From Caldithrix sp. (GTDB taxonomy: Bacteria > Calditrichota > Calditrichia > Calditrichales > Calditrichaceae), in assembly GCA_020720405.1 (NCBI GenBank), contig DYOS01000003.1, positions 17,082 to 81,081 on the forward strand: a stretch of 64,000 bases of DNA. Reading direction: 5' to 3'. The notes under the pieces are model-generated. The model worked only from the letters and a program-made list of their open reading frames with translations. It was not told the origin of the DNA and ran no database searches. Each line of letters opens with the position of its first letter. Positions within the stretch are counted from its first letter, which is position 1. A program made the translations under genes and the position numbers. Positions 1 to 9,380 of the stretch are shown in pieces.

Positions 1-555
1 TTCAGCGGCTTCGCGATTCGGTTTCTCAGCAAATGTTTTCACACTGAATATATCTGTAGCATTAACAGTGGCTTTTAAATGATTACGCTGAATATAACCA
101 TAACCGGTCTCCGGGTAGGTCGGCTTTACGCCTAAAGTGATCAGACAGCTCGATTTTCCGGCATATTCAACTGCGGCAAGAATGGTTTTCCTGAACAAAT
201 CATCATTTTTAATAAGGTGATCTGCCGGCAGGACAACCATTATTTCAGCCTTACCGGCCCTTTTTTCGATTAAGGATGCCGCCAGGCCGATGCACGGTGC
301 AGTATTCCGGCCAAATGGCTCACCAATAATATTTTCTTGCGGCACTTCGGGCAGTTCATTCCGCACCGCGGCAACCAGATTGGTGTTTGTGACAACAATA
401 ATCTTTTCGGCCTGGGCAATTGGCCGTATACGCTCGAAAGTCATGCGCAACATACTGCTCTCACCCAGCAGATTAAGCAACTGTTTGGGTTTATCAGCAC
501 GACTCAACGGCCAGAATCGTGAACCAACCCCACCAGCCATAATGACAAAATACAT
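1..555 (-). CDS. manC: Mannose-1-phosphate guanylyltransferase, N-terminal part (runs off window)
   Basis: The enzyme makes GDP-mannose from mannose-1-phosphate and GTP, the sugar donor for mannosylation and for GDP-sugar branches. Only 185 N-terminal residues are visible; the frame stays open to base 1. The nucleotidyltransferase signature AGGVGSRFWP is at residues 7-16, followed by the KPKQ lysine region, LPADH near residue 110 and FAEKP at 175-179, all as in type II GMPs. The ATG at 553-555 lies 7 bases after the stop of the upstream TPR gene, so they are probably co-transcribed. GDP-mannose would feed the polyprenol-phosphate mannose synthase at 20799. The family call is firm; whether an isomerase domain follows cannot be seen. 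Confidence 0.93.
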   Translation of the reverse strand, partial: MYFVIMAGGVGSRFWPLSRADKPKQLLNLLGESSMLRMTFERIRPIAQAEKIIVVTNTNLVAAVRNELPEVPQENIIGEPFGRNTAPCIGLAASLIEKRAGKAEIMVVLPADHLIKNDDLFRKTILAAVEYAGKSSCLITLGVKPTYPETGYGYIQRNHLKATVNATDIFSVKTFAEKPNREAAE

Positions 556-562
556 TGATGAT

Positions 563-1468
563 TTACTCCGTTTCATCCAAAATTAATAACCAATCTCTGG
601 CTCTGACATCATCAGGCTTAAGTGACAATACAGTATTAAAAACCTTGCGGGCATTTTCCTTTTCCTTGTACAAAAAATAAGCCTCTCCAAGATTATTCAG
701 AGCTGCAAAATATCTTGGCTTAAGCGAAATGGCTTTAAGAAATACCGGGATGGCTTTCTCATAGTTTTCCCGATCCATCAGGATATAGGCATAATTATTC
801 AGCGCTTCGGGATAATCCGGATTTACCCGAATCGCTTTTTCCAGATAAAACATAGCACTATCCGTTTGTCCCGAAAAATAATAGGCTGCAGCCATATTAT
901 TATAAGCCTTTGAAAAGGTTGAATCGAGACTAATCACTTTTTTATACAGCGATATCTGGGATGAATGAGTAGTTTCCATGGCCGCTTTCTCGGAAAGGTC
1001 AAAAGCTTTTTTATCAAGATTACCCTGCAGAACACTCTCGGTTAATTGTTTGTTTTTGAGGGCCGGCTGGTACGAGGGATTAACGAAAAGACTACGATTA
1101 AAATGAAGCAGAGCCTGAGAATAATTCTCTTTCAGGAAAAGCATGTAACCAAGATTATTTTCGGCCTCAAAATAATTCGGATTCAGAGCAGTTGCCTTCC
1201 TGAAGCTCCACAAGGCCGAATCTACCTTATTACTGCGATGTTCAGCCATACCTTTAAAATTGTAAACTTCAGCATCCGCCGGAATAAGTCTGAGCGCCGC
1301 ATTCCAGCGGTTGATGGCCAGACTATCCTGTCCATTAAGAAAATAAGCCACCCCTTCCTCAACCATCGGTTCGGCCAGTTCAGCTTTACTGGTCATTTCT
1401 TCATGGGTTTTGAACCTGCTGCAAGAACTGCTTAACAGAATTACTGCAAACAAAAGTAAGAACTTCAT
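563..1468 (-). CDS. TPR-repeat lipoprotein
   Basis: A predicted lipoprotein with a short signal peptide ending in LSSSC (lipid-modified Cys16), followed almost entirely by tetratricopeptide repeats. At least five repeats are visible between about residues 64 and 295, recognisable by the A-x-x-x-L-G and A-x-x-x-L-x-P spacing (for example NNLGYMLF, NNYAYILM, NNLGEAYF). TPR arrays are protein-protein scaffolds, so a role holding together an envelope complex is likely; the partner is unknown. A good ribosome site (AAAGGTGG) precedes the ATG. It lies between dapF (15 bases upstream) and manC (7 bases downstream) in an apparent operon. Confidence 0.85.
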   Translation of the reverse strand: MKFLLLFAVILLSSSCSRFKTHEEMTSKAELAEPMVEEGVAYFLNGQDSLAINRWNAALRLIPADAEVYNFKGMAEHRSNKVDSALWSFRKATALNPNYFEAENNLGYMLFLKENYSQALLHFNRSLFVNPSYQPALKNKQLTESVLQGNLDKKAFDLSEKAAMETTHSSQISLYKKVISLDSTFSKAYNNMAAAYYFSGQTDSAMFYLEKAIRVNPDYPEALNNYAYILMDRENYEKAIPVFLKAISLKPRYFAALNNLGEAYFLYKEKENARKVFNTVLSLKPDDVRARDWLLILDETE

Positions 1469-1483
1469 GGGTCCACCTTTCTC

Positions 1484-2296
1484 TTAGATGATAAGCTGAC
1501 CGGTAAAACTAATTTCTACCGGCCCACAAAGATAAACTTCTTCATCCCTGAATTGCACCTCTAATCTGCCTCCGGAAGTATCAATAATCACATTTTGATG
1601 ATAATCGATTTCACCGCTTGTGGCCAGAGCTATGGAAGCTGCCGCAACTCCCGATCCGCACGATTCCGTAAAATCCTCAACACCACGTTCATAGGTCTGA
1701 ACGAGGATGTGGTTATCGTCCATTTTTCTGACAAAGTTTACATTCACACCTGCACTATCAAAATCCTTCTGCCAACGATAATACTCAGCCCATTTTCTGC
1801 GGTATTCAATCCCGGCATTTCCTGCCTCGAGCAAAATCAGATGCGGTACGCCGGTATCAATAAAGGAATGCAGATGGAACTCCGGACATGAGCCGTTTTG
1901 ATTTACATCCAATTTTTTCAAAGACGACAGATCCGGCAGTATCTGAACCATAAATTTGTTTTGATCGAGGCTGGTTGCTTTGTGCAACCCCGAATCGGAT
2001 TCAATTAAAAATGTAGTACCCGGTCTGGTTAAATTTCTCAGTTCAGCAAATAAACAGGAGGCTCTGAGGCCATTTCCACACATATTTCCGGATGAACCGT
2101 CACGGTTAAAATATTTCATCAGGAAACTGGCTTGAGAAGATGGGTAAATGATAATCAAACCATCACCACCAACCCCATAATGACGATCACAAATGTTCCT
2201 GATTTGTTCACTGCTCATCGTCCGCCCCCGCAGTTCACAGGCATCAATAACAATAAAGTCATTCCCTGTTGCCTGGATTTTTGCAAAGACGATCAT
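1484..2296 (-). CDS. dapF: Diaminopimelate epimerase
   Basis: Converts LL- to meso-diaminopimelate for lysine and peptidoglycan synthesis in the cytoplasm. The 270-residue product has both catalytic cysteines in their usual settings: Cys73 in GNMCGNG and Cys213 in ESCGSG. The frame extends upstream to 2407, but I place the start at the ATG at 2294-2296. That gives the family's usual N-terminus (FAKIQATGNDFIVID) and a 4-base ATGA overlap with the stop of the preceding lipoprotein gene, indicating translational coupling. Length is normal for the family. Confidence 0.96.
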   Translation of the reverse strand: MIVFAKIQATGNDFIVIDACELRGRTMSSEQIRNICDRHYGVGGDGLIIIYPSSQASFLMKYFNRDGSSGNMCGNGLRASCLFAELRNLTRPGTTFLIESDSGLHKATSLDQNKFMVQILPDLSSLKKLDVNQNGSCPEFHLHSFIDTGVPHLILLEAGNAGIEYRRKWAEYYRWQKDFDSAGVNVNFVRKMDDNHILVQTYERGVEDFTESCGSGVAAASIALATSGEIDYHQNVIIDTSGGRLEVQFRDEEVYLCGPVEISFTGQLII

Positions 2297-4014
2297 TGCC
2301 CGTTTATCTCCGGCAGGGTTAGAATAATCCCCGCCGTCTCCCACCGTTTTCGTACGGAGACTGTATCGGGATGAGAAAAGATCCATTCCGCCGGTGTGTA
2401 CGGCCAAAGCTTGCCGGTATCAGCTTGGCCGTTGCGGTTCTTATCCCAAAAACCATCGATCAAATATTTTCCTTCGGGCAGCCAGGGGAAATGAAATTCA
2501 CTTCCGGCTACAAAGACGGAACTCCGGACCAGCTTTTTACCACCTAATTGACGCAGCCTTAAAATTATATGATTGTCACTTTCCCATACCGATCGGCTCA
2601 GACCTGAAATCGAACCCAGTTCGCTTTCACTGATAACAGAAAATGTAAATAATGAGTCTTGAACTTGCACTGACTTGCCCCAAATATCCTGGATTGCCAG
2701 AGAGTCGAGACTGACTTTAATTGTGTCCCCGAAGGTCCAGGGATGATCAGGTGTAAAAGACCATACCTTAGGATTGGGCTTTGACCAATAACCGGAAATA
2801 TTTCCTGCAGTAGAAGCCACCTTAATCTGTCCGGCCAGAGCAGTATCATAAACCGGATGATTAAAAGCGAAACGAAGTGGAAAATCCTCAAAAATATTTT
2901 TGCTTTTATGGTCGGGGAAATATTTAATAAGCCGGGCGGCGGATGTGTCTGCTTTGTTGATGAACGGCACCCGAAATTCAGTGCTCAGGTAATTTTTATT
3001 CCCCAATGAATCGGCAAGTGAATCAAGACAAAAGAAAATTGAATCGGCCCGGGCCAGGAGCGGCAAATACAGGTCAATACTGCTCGGGTTTTCGTTGTTG
3101 TATTCCAGCGCCGCGGGAACGATTATGGAATCCTGCGGCCAGATTTTTATCCGCGCACTCTGAATGTATTCCAGTAGTATTTTTTTGTTAAACCGAAGCC
3201 GGAGCTGGACGTCCGATATCGATCGTAATCCGGTCAGCTTTGGTTTAACCGTATCCGTAATGGAAAGCTGAAAATTTAGCGGCCCCTGCATCGGTTGGCT
3301 ATCGGTTAACCGGACCTCGGCCGGTGCAATCCCAAAATATTCCCGGTAGGGATTAAGGGCATAATCCATATCCTTATCCGCAATGGCCAGCAGGCGGTAA
3401 GCCTGTATTTTTAGATTTGAAAATGTGAACCGGCCATTTTCATTCGTTTGAGCAACATATGCCGGGGCTTGTCTGTACCAGGCCTCATTCTCACTTCCTG
3501 ATAATGGATAAGCCAATATAGTCAGAACCTGCCTGGGTTCGGTCAACCGCACATTGCCATAAATTATACCGCTATCAATGGAATCGCCGGTTGAAAAAGC
3601 ACTTTGGAAACTGCCGGACATTTTATTTTTTCGCAAATCCTGAACATTTGCGCCAACCGATATAACATAGGTTTTGTCCTGCTGAAGCATATCGTTAAGA
3701 ATTAAATTTAATACCTGGTCATTTTCCCAATCGATTTCAAAACGGGTTGGCGGAGAGATGAAAATAATATTCTGGACCGATGCGGCCTCAATTTCTTCAG
3801 AGAAGCGAAGGGTAATGTTTTTAAGATTTATAGAAACCCCTGTTGAATCCACTGCCGGAAAAATACTGACGACCTGGGGCTTAATTGTATCCAGTGGACC
3901 TCCACCCGGTGCAGTTTTATGAGCGCATCCGGAAATAAGCAAAATTATAATAATGCAGCAAAATTGGAAATACAGCTTACCGGATTGAACTTTCACATTG
4001 TCCTTATTTTTCAT
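2293..4014 (-). CDS. Big_5 (Ig-like) domain lipoprotein
   Basis: A 573-residue predicted lipoprotein: hydrophobic segment 18-29 and lipobox ISGC with Cys30. Directly after it is the typical FCB opening (GGGPLDTIKP, then VSIFPAVDSTGV and LRFSEEI) of a bacterial Ig-like Big_5 domain. Similar Ig-like strands recur downstream, including one around residues 365-465, and a prealbumin-like segment (NENGRFTFSNLKIQAYRLLAI) lies near 190-210. No enzyme motif is visible. Such proteins are common surface or periplasmic lipoproteins of unknown role in Bacteroidota relatives. The gene overlaps dapF by 4 bases and seems to start the operon. Confidence 0.75.
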   Translation of the reverse strand: MKNKDNVKVQSGKLYFQFCCIIIILLISGCAHKTAPGGGPLDTIKPQVVSIFPAVDSTGVSINLKNITLRFSEEIEAASVQNIIFISPPTRFEIDWENDQVLNLILNDMLQQDKTYVISVGANVQDLRKNKMSGSFQSAFSTGDSIDSGIIYGNVRLTEPRQVLTILAYPLSGSENEAWYRQAPAYVAQTNENGRFTFSNLKIQAYRLLAIADKDMDYALNPYREYFGIAPAEVRLTDSQPMQGPLNFQLSITDTVKPKLTGLRSISDVQLRLRFNKKILLEYIQSARIKIWPQDSIIVPAALEYNNENPSSIDLYLPLLARADSIFFCLDSLADSLGNKNYLSTEFRVPFINKADTSAARLIKYFPDHKSKNIFEDFPLRFAFNHPVYDTALAGQIKVASTAGNISGYWSKPNPKVWSFTPDHPWTFGDTIKVSLDSLAIQDIWGKSVQVQDSLFTFSVISESELGSISGLSRSVWESDNHIILRLRQLGGKKLVRSSVFVAGSEFHFPWLPEGKYLIDGFWDKNRNGQADTGKLWPYTPAEWIFSHPDTVSVRKRWETAGIILTLPEINGQ

Positions 4015-4193
4015 ATCGAAAACACTTTAATTTAAATTAGCTGAACTTAAAAACAACCAGTAAAATACCTGATGCTGCAAAGTCATGGATCAGAATTTTA
4101 TTCTCTGTATTTAAGCAGCCAAATTTAACCAGAGCTAAACATTACCGGGAAAGCAATAGCAAATTTCTCCTGCCAGTCATTCATAACCCATAA

Positions 4194-4221
4194 AAAAGGC
4201 TGTGCGTATAAAATGCCTTTT
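4194..4221 (-). terminator. Possible second terminator downstream of rplS
   Basis: Arms aaaaggc (4194-4200) and gcctttt (4215-4221) give a 7-bp stem with a 14-base loop. Read on the minus strand it is followed by a short T tract. It is weaker than the hairpin at 4273-4310 and may be a back-up terminator. Confidence 0.35.
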
Positions 4222-4272
4222 CAGATTGATTTGAAAATAGCAGAGGAATGTGACCCGCATTTTCGATCAGAT

Positions 4273-4310
4273 AAAAAAAAAGCTGCATAATCTTTTGATT
4301 TGCAGCTTTT
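4273..4310 (-). terminator. Rho-independent terminator after rplS
   Basis: The minus-strand transcript leaving rplS (stop at 4330) forms a stem from AAAGCTGCA (4302-4310 side) and TGCAGCTTT (4278-4286 side), followed by a run of T. It closes the ffh-rplS operon. Confidence 0.85.
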
Positions 4311-4329
4311 AAATTTACATCTGAAAATA

Positions 4330-4674
4330 TCAGACACCACGTTCTTTGATACGGGCGGCTTTACCAACCAGATCACGCAGGTAGTAAATTTTAGCCCGGC
4401 GAACTTTGCCTTCTTTTTTCAATTCAATTTTAGCAATGCGCGGTGAATGGAGCGGAAAAATGCGCTCAACACCTACACCGTCGGAGATTTTACGGACGGT
4501 AAAGGTTTCATTAATTCCACCACCTTTTCGCTTGATGCATACACCCTGAAAAATCTGGATACGCTCTTTATCACCTTCGATTACCCGAACGTGAACAGCT
4601 AAAGTATCCCCGGTTCTAAACTGGGGAATATCCGATTTTAACTGATTGGCGGTTACGTTATGAAGTAAATCCAT
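4330..4674 (-). CDS. rplS: 50S ribosomal protein L19
   Basis: Ribosomal protein at the 30S-50S interface. The 114 residues match the family's usual length, with the conserved core [16 protein letters not shown] and the [15 protein letters not shown] segment, and the basic C-terminus [18 protein letters not shown] ribosome site AGGAA lies 8 bases before the ATG. It is the last gene of the ffh-rpsP-khpA-rimM-trmD-rplS operon and is followed by a clear terminator. Confidence 0.98.
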   Translation of the reverse strand: MDLLHNVTANQLKSDIPQFRTGDTLAVHVRVIEGDKERIQIFQGVCIKRKGGGINETFTVRKISDGVGVERIFPLHSPRIAKIELKKEGKVRRAKIYYLRDLVGKAARIKERGV

Positions 4675-4695
4675 GTTTTTGTTCCTGCTTTAAAT

Positions 4696-5397
4696 TTAAA
4701 CTATCAAATCTTTATATTTTTTATACAAGTCCGGCCTTCTGCTCCGGGTCAATTCTTCCTTTTTCTCAAGACGCCAGGTTTCAATTTTCTGATGATTCCC
4801 GGATAACAAAACTTCCGGCACCGCTTTGCCCCGAAATTCTTCAGGTCTTGTGTAGCATGGCGCATCAAGCAAATCATCGTTAAAAGAATCCGTCCAGGCC
4901 GATTCAATATCACTGATGACACCGGGCAGCAACCGTATAACTGCATCGATCATGACCAGGGCAGCTATCTCTCCCGAACTGATTACATAGTCACCAATTG
5001 AAACTTCTTCAATCGGATAAAACTCATGAACCCGTTCATCTATACCCTTAAAATGCCCACAGATAAAGACCAGATGCCCGGTCAGTGCTAATTTCGTGAC
5101 CAAACTCTGATCCAAAACCTGGCCACGCGGCGAGGGCATAATAAACTTAACGGAACCTTGCCCGGTTTGAGATAAAGCAGATTCCAGAGCAAGAACAATG
5201 GGTTCTACTTTTAAAACCATTCCCGCACCGCCGCCATAAGGATAATCATCAATCGTCCGGTGCCGGTCAGAAGTGAAGTCACGGAGATTATGGATGACTA
5301 TTTCCACAATGCCCTTCTTTACACCCTGGCCGATGATGCTCTGCCCAAGCGGCTCTTTCAGAATCTGCGGAAATCCGGTTATGACATCAATACGCAT
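4696..5397 (-). CDS. trmD: tRNA (guanine-N1)-methyltransferase
   Basis: Methylates G37 next to the anticodon of tRNAs reading CNN codons, using S-adenosylmethionine, and so prevents +1 frameshifting. The 233-residue product begins MRIDVITGFPQIL and has the knotted SPOUT-fold region (IGDYVISSGEIAALVMIDAV, then RLLPGV) typical of TrmD, plus the conserved PCYTRPEEFRG and LLSGNHQKIETWR blocks near the C-terminus. It sits between rimM and rplS as in most bacteria. Confidence 0.98.
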   Translation of the reverse strand: MRIDVITGFPQILKEPLGQSIIGQGVKKGIVEIVIHNLRDFTSDRHRTIDDYPYGGGAGMVLKVEPIVLALESALSQTGQGSVKFIMPSPRGQVLDQSLVTKLALTGHLVFICGHFKGIDERVHEFYPIEEVSIGDYVISSGEIAALVMIDAVIRLLPGVISDIESAWTDSFNDDLLDAPCYTRPEEFRGKAVPEVLLSGNHQKIETWRLEKKEELTRSRRPDLYKKYKDLIV

Positions 5398-5405
5398 TTC
5401 AAAGA

Positions 5406-5909
5406 TCAGATTTTAGTTAAACCGTCGATCGGGTCGATCACGATCTTTTTTCGGTCAAGATCAACCCTGATAATAAACTGCCGGACAAAAGGGACCTGAA
5501 TTTCCGGACCGTCTTCCTGACGGATGATGACTAAATCATTAGCCGGGTATTCTTCTACGTCAACCACTTTTCCAAGAAACCGGTCGGCCTGATCATAGGC
5601 ATCAAGACCAATCAGGTCATGATAATAAAATTCGTCATCCGGGAGCAGGGTCAATTCATTCTGAGTTATGTACAGAAATTCACCTTTCAGGGCTTCTGCA
5701 CCATTCCGGTCAACTATTTCTTTAAATTTGACAATGGCAAACTGATTGTCAATTCTGACCTTTTCAAAATGCAGTTCGGCCAATCCGGAATCATTTTTCA
5801 ACAGCAGTTTATGTAAGTTTTTCAGGTGTTCAGGGAAGGATGAAATTATCCGGATTTTTACTTCTCCGTTTATTCCCTGGGCTTTAAGCACCTCTCCAAA
5901 TACATACAC
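5406..5909 (-). CDS. rimM: Ribosome maturation factor RimM
   Basis: Assists maturation of the 30S head by binding S19 and 16S rRNA. The 167-residue product starts VYVFGEVLKAQGINGEVKI, the normal RimM opening, and has a C-terminal PRC-barrel-like half (YYHDLIGLDAY, then GKVVDVEEYPANDLVII). The start is a GTG at 5907-5909, only 3 bases after the khpA stop, with no strong Shine-Dalgarno site, which suggests translation coupled to khpA. A nearby out-of-frame ATG at 5903-5905 is not used. Confidence 0.95.
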   Translation of the reverse strand: MYVFGEVLKAQGINGEVKIRIISSFPEHLKNLHKLLLKNDSGLAELHFEKVRIDNQFAIVKFKEIVDRNGAEALKGEFLYITQNELTLLPDDEFYYHDLIGLDAYDQADRFLGKVVDVEEYPANDLVIIRQEDGPEIQVPFVRQFIIRVDLDRKKIVIDPIDGLTKI

Positions 5910-5912
5910 TGT

Positions 5913-6143
5913 TTATTCTAAAATCTCTAAAACAGCGCGTTTTCCTGCTTTGGCTGAGGCTGCAGCCAACAGGGTGCGAATAGACTTGGCAGTTTGGCCA
6001 TGTTTGCCAATCACCTTACCCAAATCCCCTTCACCAACACGTAATTCATATACCGTGACCCGCTCACCTTCCACTTCAGCGACATGAACATCTTCCGGCT
6101 TGTCAACCAGGTGCTTTGCGATAAATTCCACGAATTCTCTCAT
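5913..6143 (-). CDS. khpA: KH-domain RNA-binding protein KhpA
   Basis: A small single-KH-domain protein (76 residues) encoded between rpsP and rimM, as in many bacteria. The GxxG loop that grips single-stranded RNA is present in VIGKHGQTAKSIR (about residues 44-56). In Gram-positive species KhpA pairs with KhpB and affects cell elongation and small-RNA biology; its role here is not known. A strong AGGAGG site precedes the ATG. Confidence 0.95.
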   Translation of the reverse strand: MREFVEFIAKHLVDKPEDVHVAEVEGERVTVYELRVGEGDLGKVIGKHGQTAKSIRTLLAAASAKAGKRAVLEILE

Positions 6144-6204
6144 AACTACAGCCTCCTAAGTATTGGTTCCGAATTGCTTTATCACAACTATATGAGATTG
6201 AACG

Positions 6205-6645
6205 CTATTCCTTTGATTCTTCTTCCGGCGCCTCGCTGGCAGCAGCGGAGGCCTTTTCTACCTCAAGCTTGCCTTTGGTATTAGTTTTTTCTTCCGTTTT
6301 TTTTGCAGCCTGGGCCAACCGTGCGGATTTCATTGCTTCCCACTTGGCATATTCCTCAGCAATCTTCTGCTCATCGGCGCCATTTTTCATAAGATCCCAT
6401 TTCAGCCACAAGCCACCATGCTGAAAAAGGTTTTTAACCGTATCCGAAGGCTCTGCGCCATTTTTCAACCAATATAGAACACGATCTTCTTTAAAAGTAA
6501 CAGCCTGTGGTTTGGCAAGAGGATCGTAGGAACCAATCATTTCAATAAAACGACCATCTCGGGGGGCACGACTGTCCGCAGCAACTATTCTGTAGTAGGG
6601 GCGTTTTTTTCTACCCATTCTGCGCAATCTCAATCTTACAGCCAC
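6205..6645 (-). CDS. rpsP: 30S ribosomal protein S16 with an acidic/lysine-rich tail
   Basis: Structural protein of the 30S body. I start it at the GTG at 6643-6645: this gives the family N-terminus [19 protein letters not shown] and places a perfect AGGAGG 7 bases upstream. The longer in-frame start at 6675 would overlap the end of ffh. The S16 core fills about residues 1-85. Beyond it lies a roughly 60-residue low-complexity tail rich in Lys, Glu and Ala, ending in several acidic residues; similar tails occur in some FCB S16 proteins. Confidence 0.96.
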   Translation of the reverse strand: MAVRLRLRRMGRKKRPYYRIVAADSRAPRDGRFIEMIGSYDPLAKPQAVTFKEDRVLYWLKNGAEPSDTVKNLFQHGGLWLKWDLMKNGADEQKIAEEYAKWEAMKSARLAQAAKKTEEKTNTKGKLEVEKASAAASEAPEEESKE

Positions 6646-6667
6646 TGAAAAACCTCCTAAATATTTT

Positions 6668-7993
6668 TTAAGCAAGCCCGAAAGGTAAATTTCGCATATT
6701 TTTCAAGCTTTTACCTTTCATTTGTTTCATCATTTTTTGCATTTGTTCAAACTGATTCATCAACTGATTCACTTCCTGAACCCGGGTTCCGCTACCGGAA
6801 GCAATTCTTTTCCGCCGGCTGCCATTAAGAATCCGGGGATTTTGCCGTTCTTCGCGGGTCATAGACCGGATTATCGCTTCCGTCCGGCCAAAAGCCCGAT
6901 CATCTATTTTAGCATTCTTTAACTGACTACCCATACCGGGGATCATACCTAAAAGAGACTGCAGCGAACCCATTTTTTTAATCTGTTGCAATTGTTCAAG
7001 GAAATCTTCAAGGTCAAACTGAGCTTTTTTCAGTTTTTCCTCGAGTTTTGCTGCTTTCTCCTGATCCATGGTTGACTGGGCCTTCTCAACCAAAGTTACC
7101 ACATCACCCATACCCAAAATTCGTGACGCAAGCCGATCCGGGTGGAAGGGTTCTATCTCATCTAATTTTTCACCAATACCTAAAAATTTTATCGGTTTAC
7201 CCGTCACAGCACGTATGGAAAGAGCCGCTCCGCCCCGGGCATCGCCATCCATTTTTGTCAGAACCACACCGTCGAAATTCAGCTTCAGGGCAAATTCCTG
7301 GGCCGTATTCACTGCATCCTGACCGGTCATCCCGTCTGCGACAAACAGAATTTCATGAGGACGAATACGGTTTTTGACCCGAACCAACTCATCCATCATA
7401 TTGGCATCGATATGCAGCCGGCCGGCCGTATCTAAAATAATGGTGTCACAAAATTCCCGCCGCGCCGCCTGAATGGCATTAAAAGCAATATTCACCGGAT
7501 CGCCGATACCTTCATCATAAACGGCAACACCCAGCGAACGGCCAAGAACTTTCAATTGCTCAATAGCAGCCGGACGGTAAACGTCGGCCGCAACCAGCAT
7601 GGGTTTGCGTCCCCGGACTTTTAAATAGGAAGCCAGCTTCCCGGCGAAGGTTGTTTTACCCGAACCCTGCAATCCGGAGAGCATGATTATCGTTGGGGGA
7701 ATCCCGGCACTTTTTAGCTGAACATTCTGCTGGCCAAGCAGCCGGACCAGTTCATCATGGACAATTTTTACGATCATCTGGCCGGGAGTCACGCTGCGCA
7801 GAACTTCTGAGCCGACAGCTTTCTCCTGGACACTCTGAATAAAGTCTTTGACAACTTTATAATTCACATCCGCTTCAAGAAGTGCCAGGCGAACGTCTTT
7901 TAAAGAATCGGCAATATTTTGCTCGGTTATTTTTCCAAAACCGCGCAATTTCCGAAAAGTAGATTCAAGACGTTCCGTTAATTGTTCAAGCAT
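6668..7993 (-). CDS. ffh: Signal recognition particle protein Ffh (SRP54)
   Basis: GTPase of the signal recognition particle, which delivers inner-membrane proteins co-translationally to FtsY and SecYEG. The 441-residue product has the N domain, the G domain with GLQGSGKT at 107-114, DTAGR near 190 and [10 protein letters not shown] near 247, and the methionine-rich M domain from about 325 ([15 protein letters not shown], then [11 protein letters not shown]) that binds SRP RNA and signal peptides. I choose the ATG at 7991-7993 over the TTG two codons upstream because AAGG lies 6 bases before it. First gene of the ffh-rplS operon. Confidence 0.98.
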   Translation of the reverse strand: MLEQLTERLESTFRKLRGFGKITEQNIADSLKDVRLALLEADVNYKVVKDFIQSVQEKAVGSEVLRSVTPGQMIVKIVHDELVRLLGQQNVQLKSAGIPPTIIMLSGLQGSGKTTFAGKLASYLKVRGRKPMLVAADVYRPAAIEQLKVLGRSLGVAVYDEGIGDPVNIAFNAIQAARREFCDTIILDTAGRLHIDANMMDELVRVKNRIRPHEILFVADGMTGQDAVNTAQEFALKLNFDGVVLTKMDGDARGGAALSIRAVTGKPIKFLGIGEKLDEIEPFHPDRLASRILGMGDVVTLVEKAQSTMDQEKAAKLEEKLKKAQFDLEDFLEQLQQIKKMGSLQSLLGMIPGMGSQLKNAKIDDRAFGRTEAIIRSMTREERQNPRILNGSRRKRIASGSGTRVQEVNQLMNQFEQMQKMMKQMKGKSLKNMRNLPFGLA

Positions 7994-8051
7994 TTTCAAC
8001 CTTGCTTAATTTTGCCATGACCGCTGAATATATAAAAAGAGGTTTTATTTA

Positions 8052-9380
8052 TCAAGATAAGGACGTTTTTTTCAGGACTGCTGCAAAACTGCCATCCATC
8101 TGGTCCGTGTGCGGAAAGGTGCGCAAAAAACCTTCATCCGTGGCTTTGATTTTTTCGGGCGCCGGCGGCCTGATCTGCATTTCAGGATGCCTCTTTAAAA
8201 ACGTGCGGATAACCTGCTCATTTTCATCCGGATCAATACTGCAGGTGCTGTAAACCATGGTGCCGCCGCTGGCCAGACCAGCCATTACCGATTCCATAAT
8301 TTCATCCTGCAGGCGACTAAATTCACCAATTTCGGACAACGACCTGCGCCAGCGGATATCCGGATGTTTCTGAACAACACCGCTTCCTGAGCAGGGCGCA
8401 TCGACCAGAACCAGATCAAACTGCCGGCGGAAAGGCAAATGCCGGGCATCGGCCACAACAAGCCGGCTCTGGCCACTCACCTGCCGGGTCAGAATCGCTT
8501 TTAGTTTCTTCAGGCGTTTCAGATTATTATCCAGGCCGATAACCACTGCCCGGGGATATTTCAAGGTCAGTTGGCGGAACTTCGTACCGGGCGCGGCGCA
8601 GGCATCAAGTATCAGACCGCTTTGCAGATCGGGCAACAACCTGACTGGTATCTGGGCGCTTTCATCCTGCACCGTAATTTGACCACTTCCAAATTCAGGC
8701 AGGCTGAGCAAATTTTGCAGATTCTCAATCCGCAGGGAGTTTTCAAAATATTCTGATTTTTGAAAGCCGATACCCCGATTTTCCAGAGCTGTTTCAACCC
8801 GGCTGACCTCCCCATCAACCCTGATATCGAAGGTTGGCACTTGATTTAGCCGGTTGAGAAGGGATTCAGTGAATTCCATTCCCCAAAATCCTACCCAGCG
8901 TTCGACCAGCCAGTTGGGAAAAGAATAACGCAGACCGAGATAGCCGGTATTAACCGGTGAGGGGCGTTCGGGTTCTGGCATCGACGGCAAGGCAGCAACT
9001 TTTCTAAGCACCGCATTGACCTGCTTCTGACGGGATGAAACCAGCCGCCGGGCTAACCCGGCATACTGATCAACCGTAGCAAAAGCGGGGATATTCTGAA
9101 TAAAAAATATTTCATAGGCCGCCGCAGACAAAATAAGACTGAAAGCGGGCGGTACTTTTTTAAATCCACCATGAACAAAGCGAACCACAACCCATTCGAG
9201 CAGGGTTCGGTTACGAAGCACTCCGTTGGTCAGTTGCAGCAACAGCCTTCGGTCCTCTGCTTTTTTCAAATGCGTGATCAATTCGTTGTTTATCTCGCTG
9301 AGCTTCTCTCGTTTTTTTTCGAAGCGCAGCAGAACCTGCACCGCCAACAGACGGGCCGGGTTTAGTGCTGTATTTGACAT
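8052..9380 (-). CDS. rsmB: 16S rRNA (cytosine-C5)-methyltransferase, RsmB type
   Basis: Methylates a cytosine (C967 in E. coli) of 16S rRNA with S-adenosylmethionine. The 442-residue protein has a NusB-like N-terminal RNA-binding domain (about 1-140) and a C-terminal Rossmann methyltransferase. The SAM-binding DACAAPGTK is at 259-267. The two cysteines of m5C enzymes are present: Cys330 in DAPCSGSG and the catalytic Cys380 in STCSID. The NusB domain separates it from RsmF and NOL1-only proteins. It overlaps the preceding SDR gene by 19 bases. Confidence 0.93.
   Translation of the reverse strand: MSNTALNPARLLAVQVLLRFEKKREKLSEINNELITHLKKAEDRRLLLQLTNGVLRNRTLLEWVVVRFVHGGFKKVPPAFSLILSAAAYEIFFIQNIPAFATVDQYAGLARRLVSSRQKQVNAVLRKVAALPSMPEPERPSPVNTGYLGLRYSFPNWLVERWVGFWGMEFTESLLNRLNQVPTFDIRVDGEVSRVETALENRGIGFQKSEYFENSLRIENLQNLLSLPEFGSGQITVQDESAQIPVRLLPDLQSGLILDACAAPGTKFRQLTLKYPRAVVIGLDNNLKRLKKLKAILTRQVSGQSRLVVADARHLPFRRQFDLVLVDAPCSGSGVVQKHPDIRWRRSLSEIGEFSRLQDEIMESVMAGLASGGTMVYSTCSIDPDENEQVIRTFLKRHPEMQIRPPAPEKIKATDEGFLRTFPHTDQMDGSFAAVLKKTSLS

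Larger units (their letters stand above)
4015..4329. other. Intergenic region between rplS and the Big_5 lipoprotein gene
   Basis: A 315-base AT-rich gap with no credible ORF. It holds two hairpins facing the end of rplS (4194-4221 and 4273-4310) and should also hold the promoter of the lipoprotein operon starting at 4014. No hexamer pair stands out; a weak TTGTTT / TAAATT pair lies about 25-55 bases before the ATG. Confidence 0.5.
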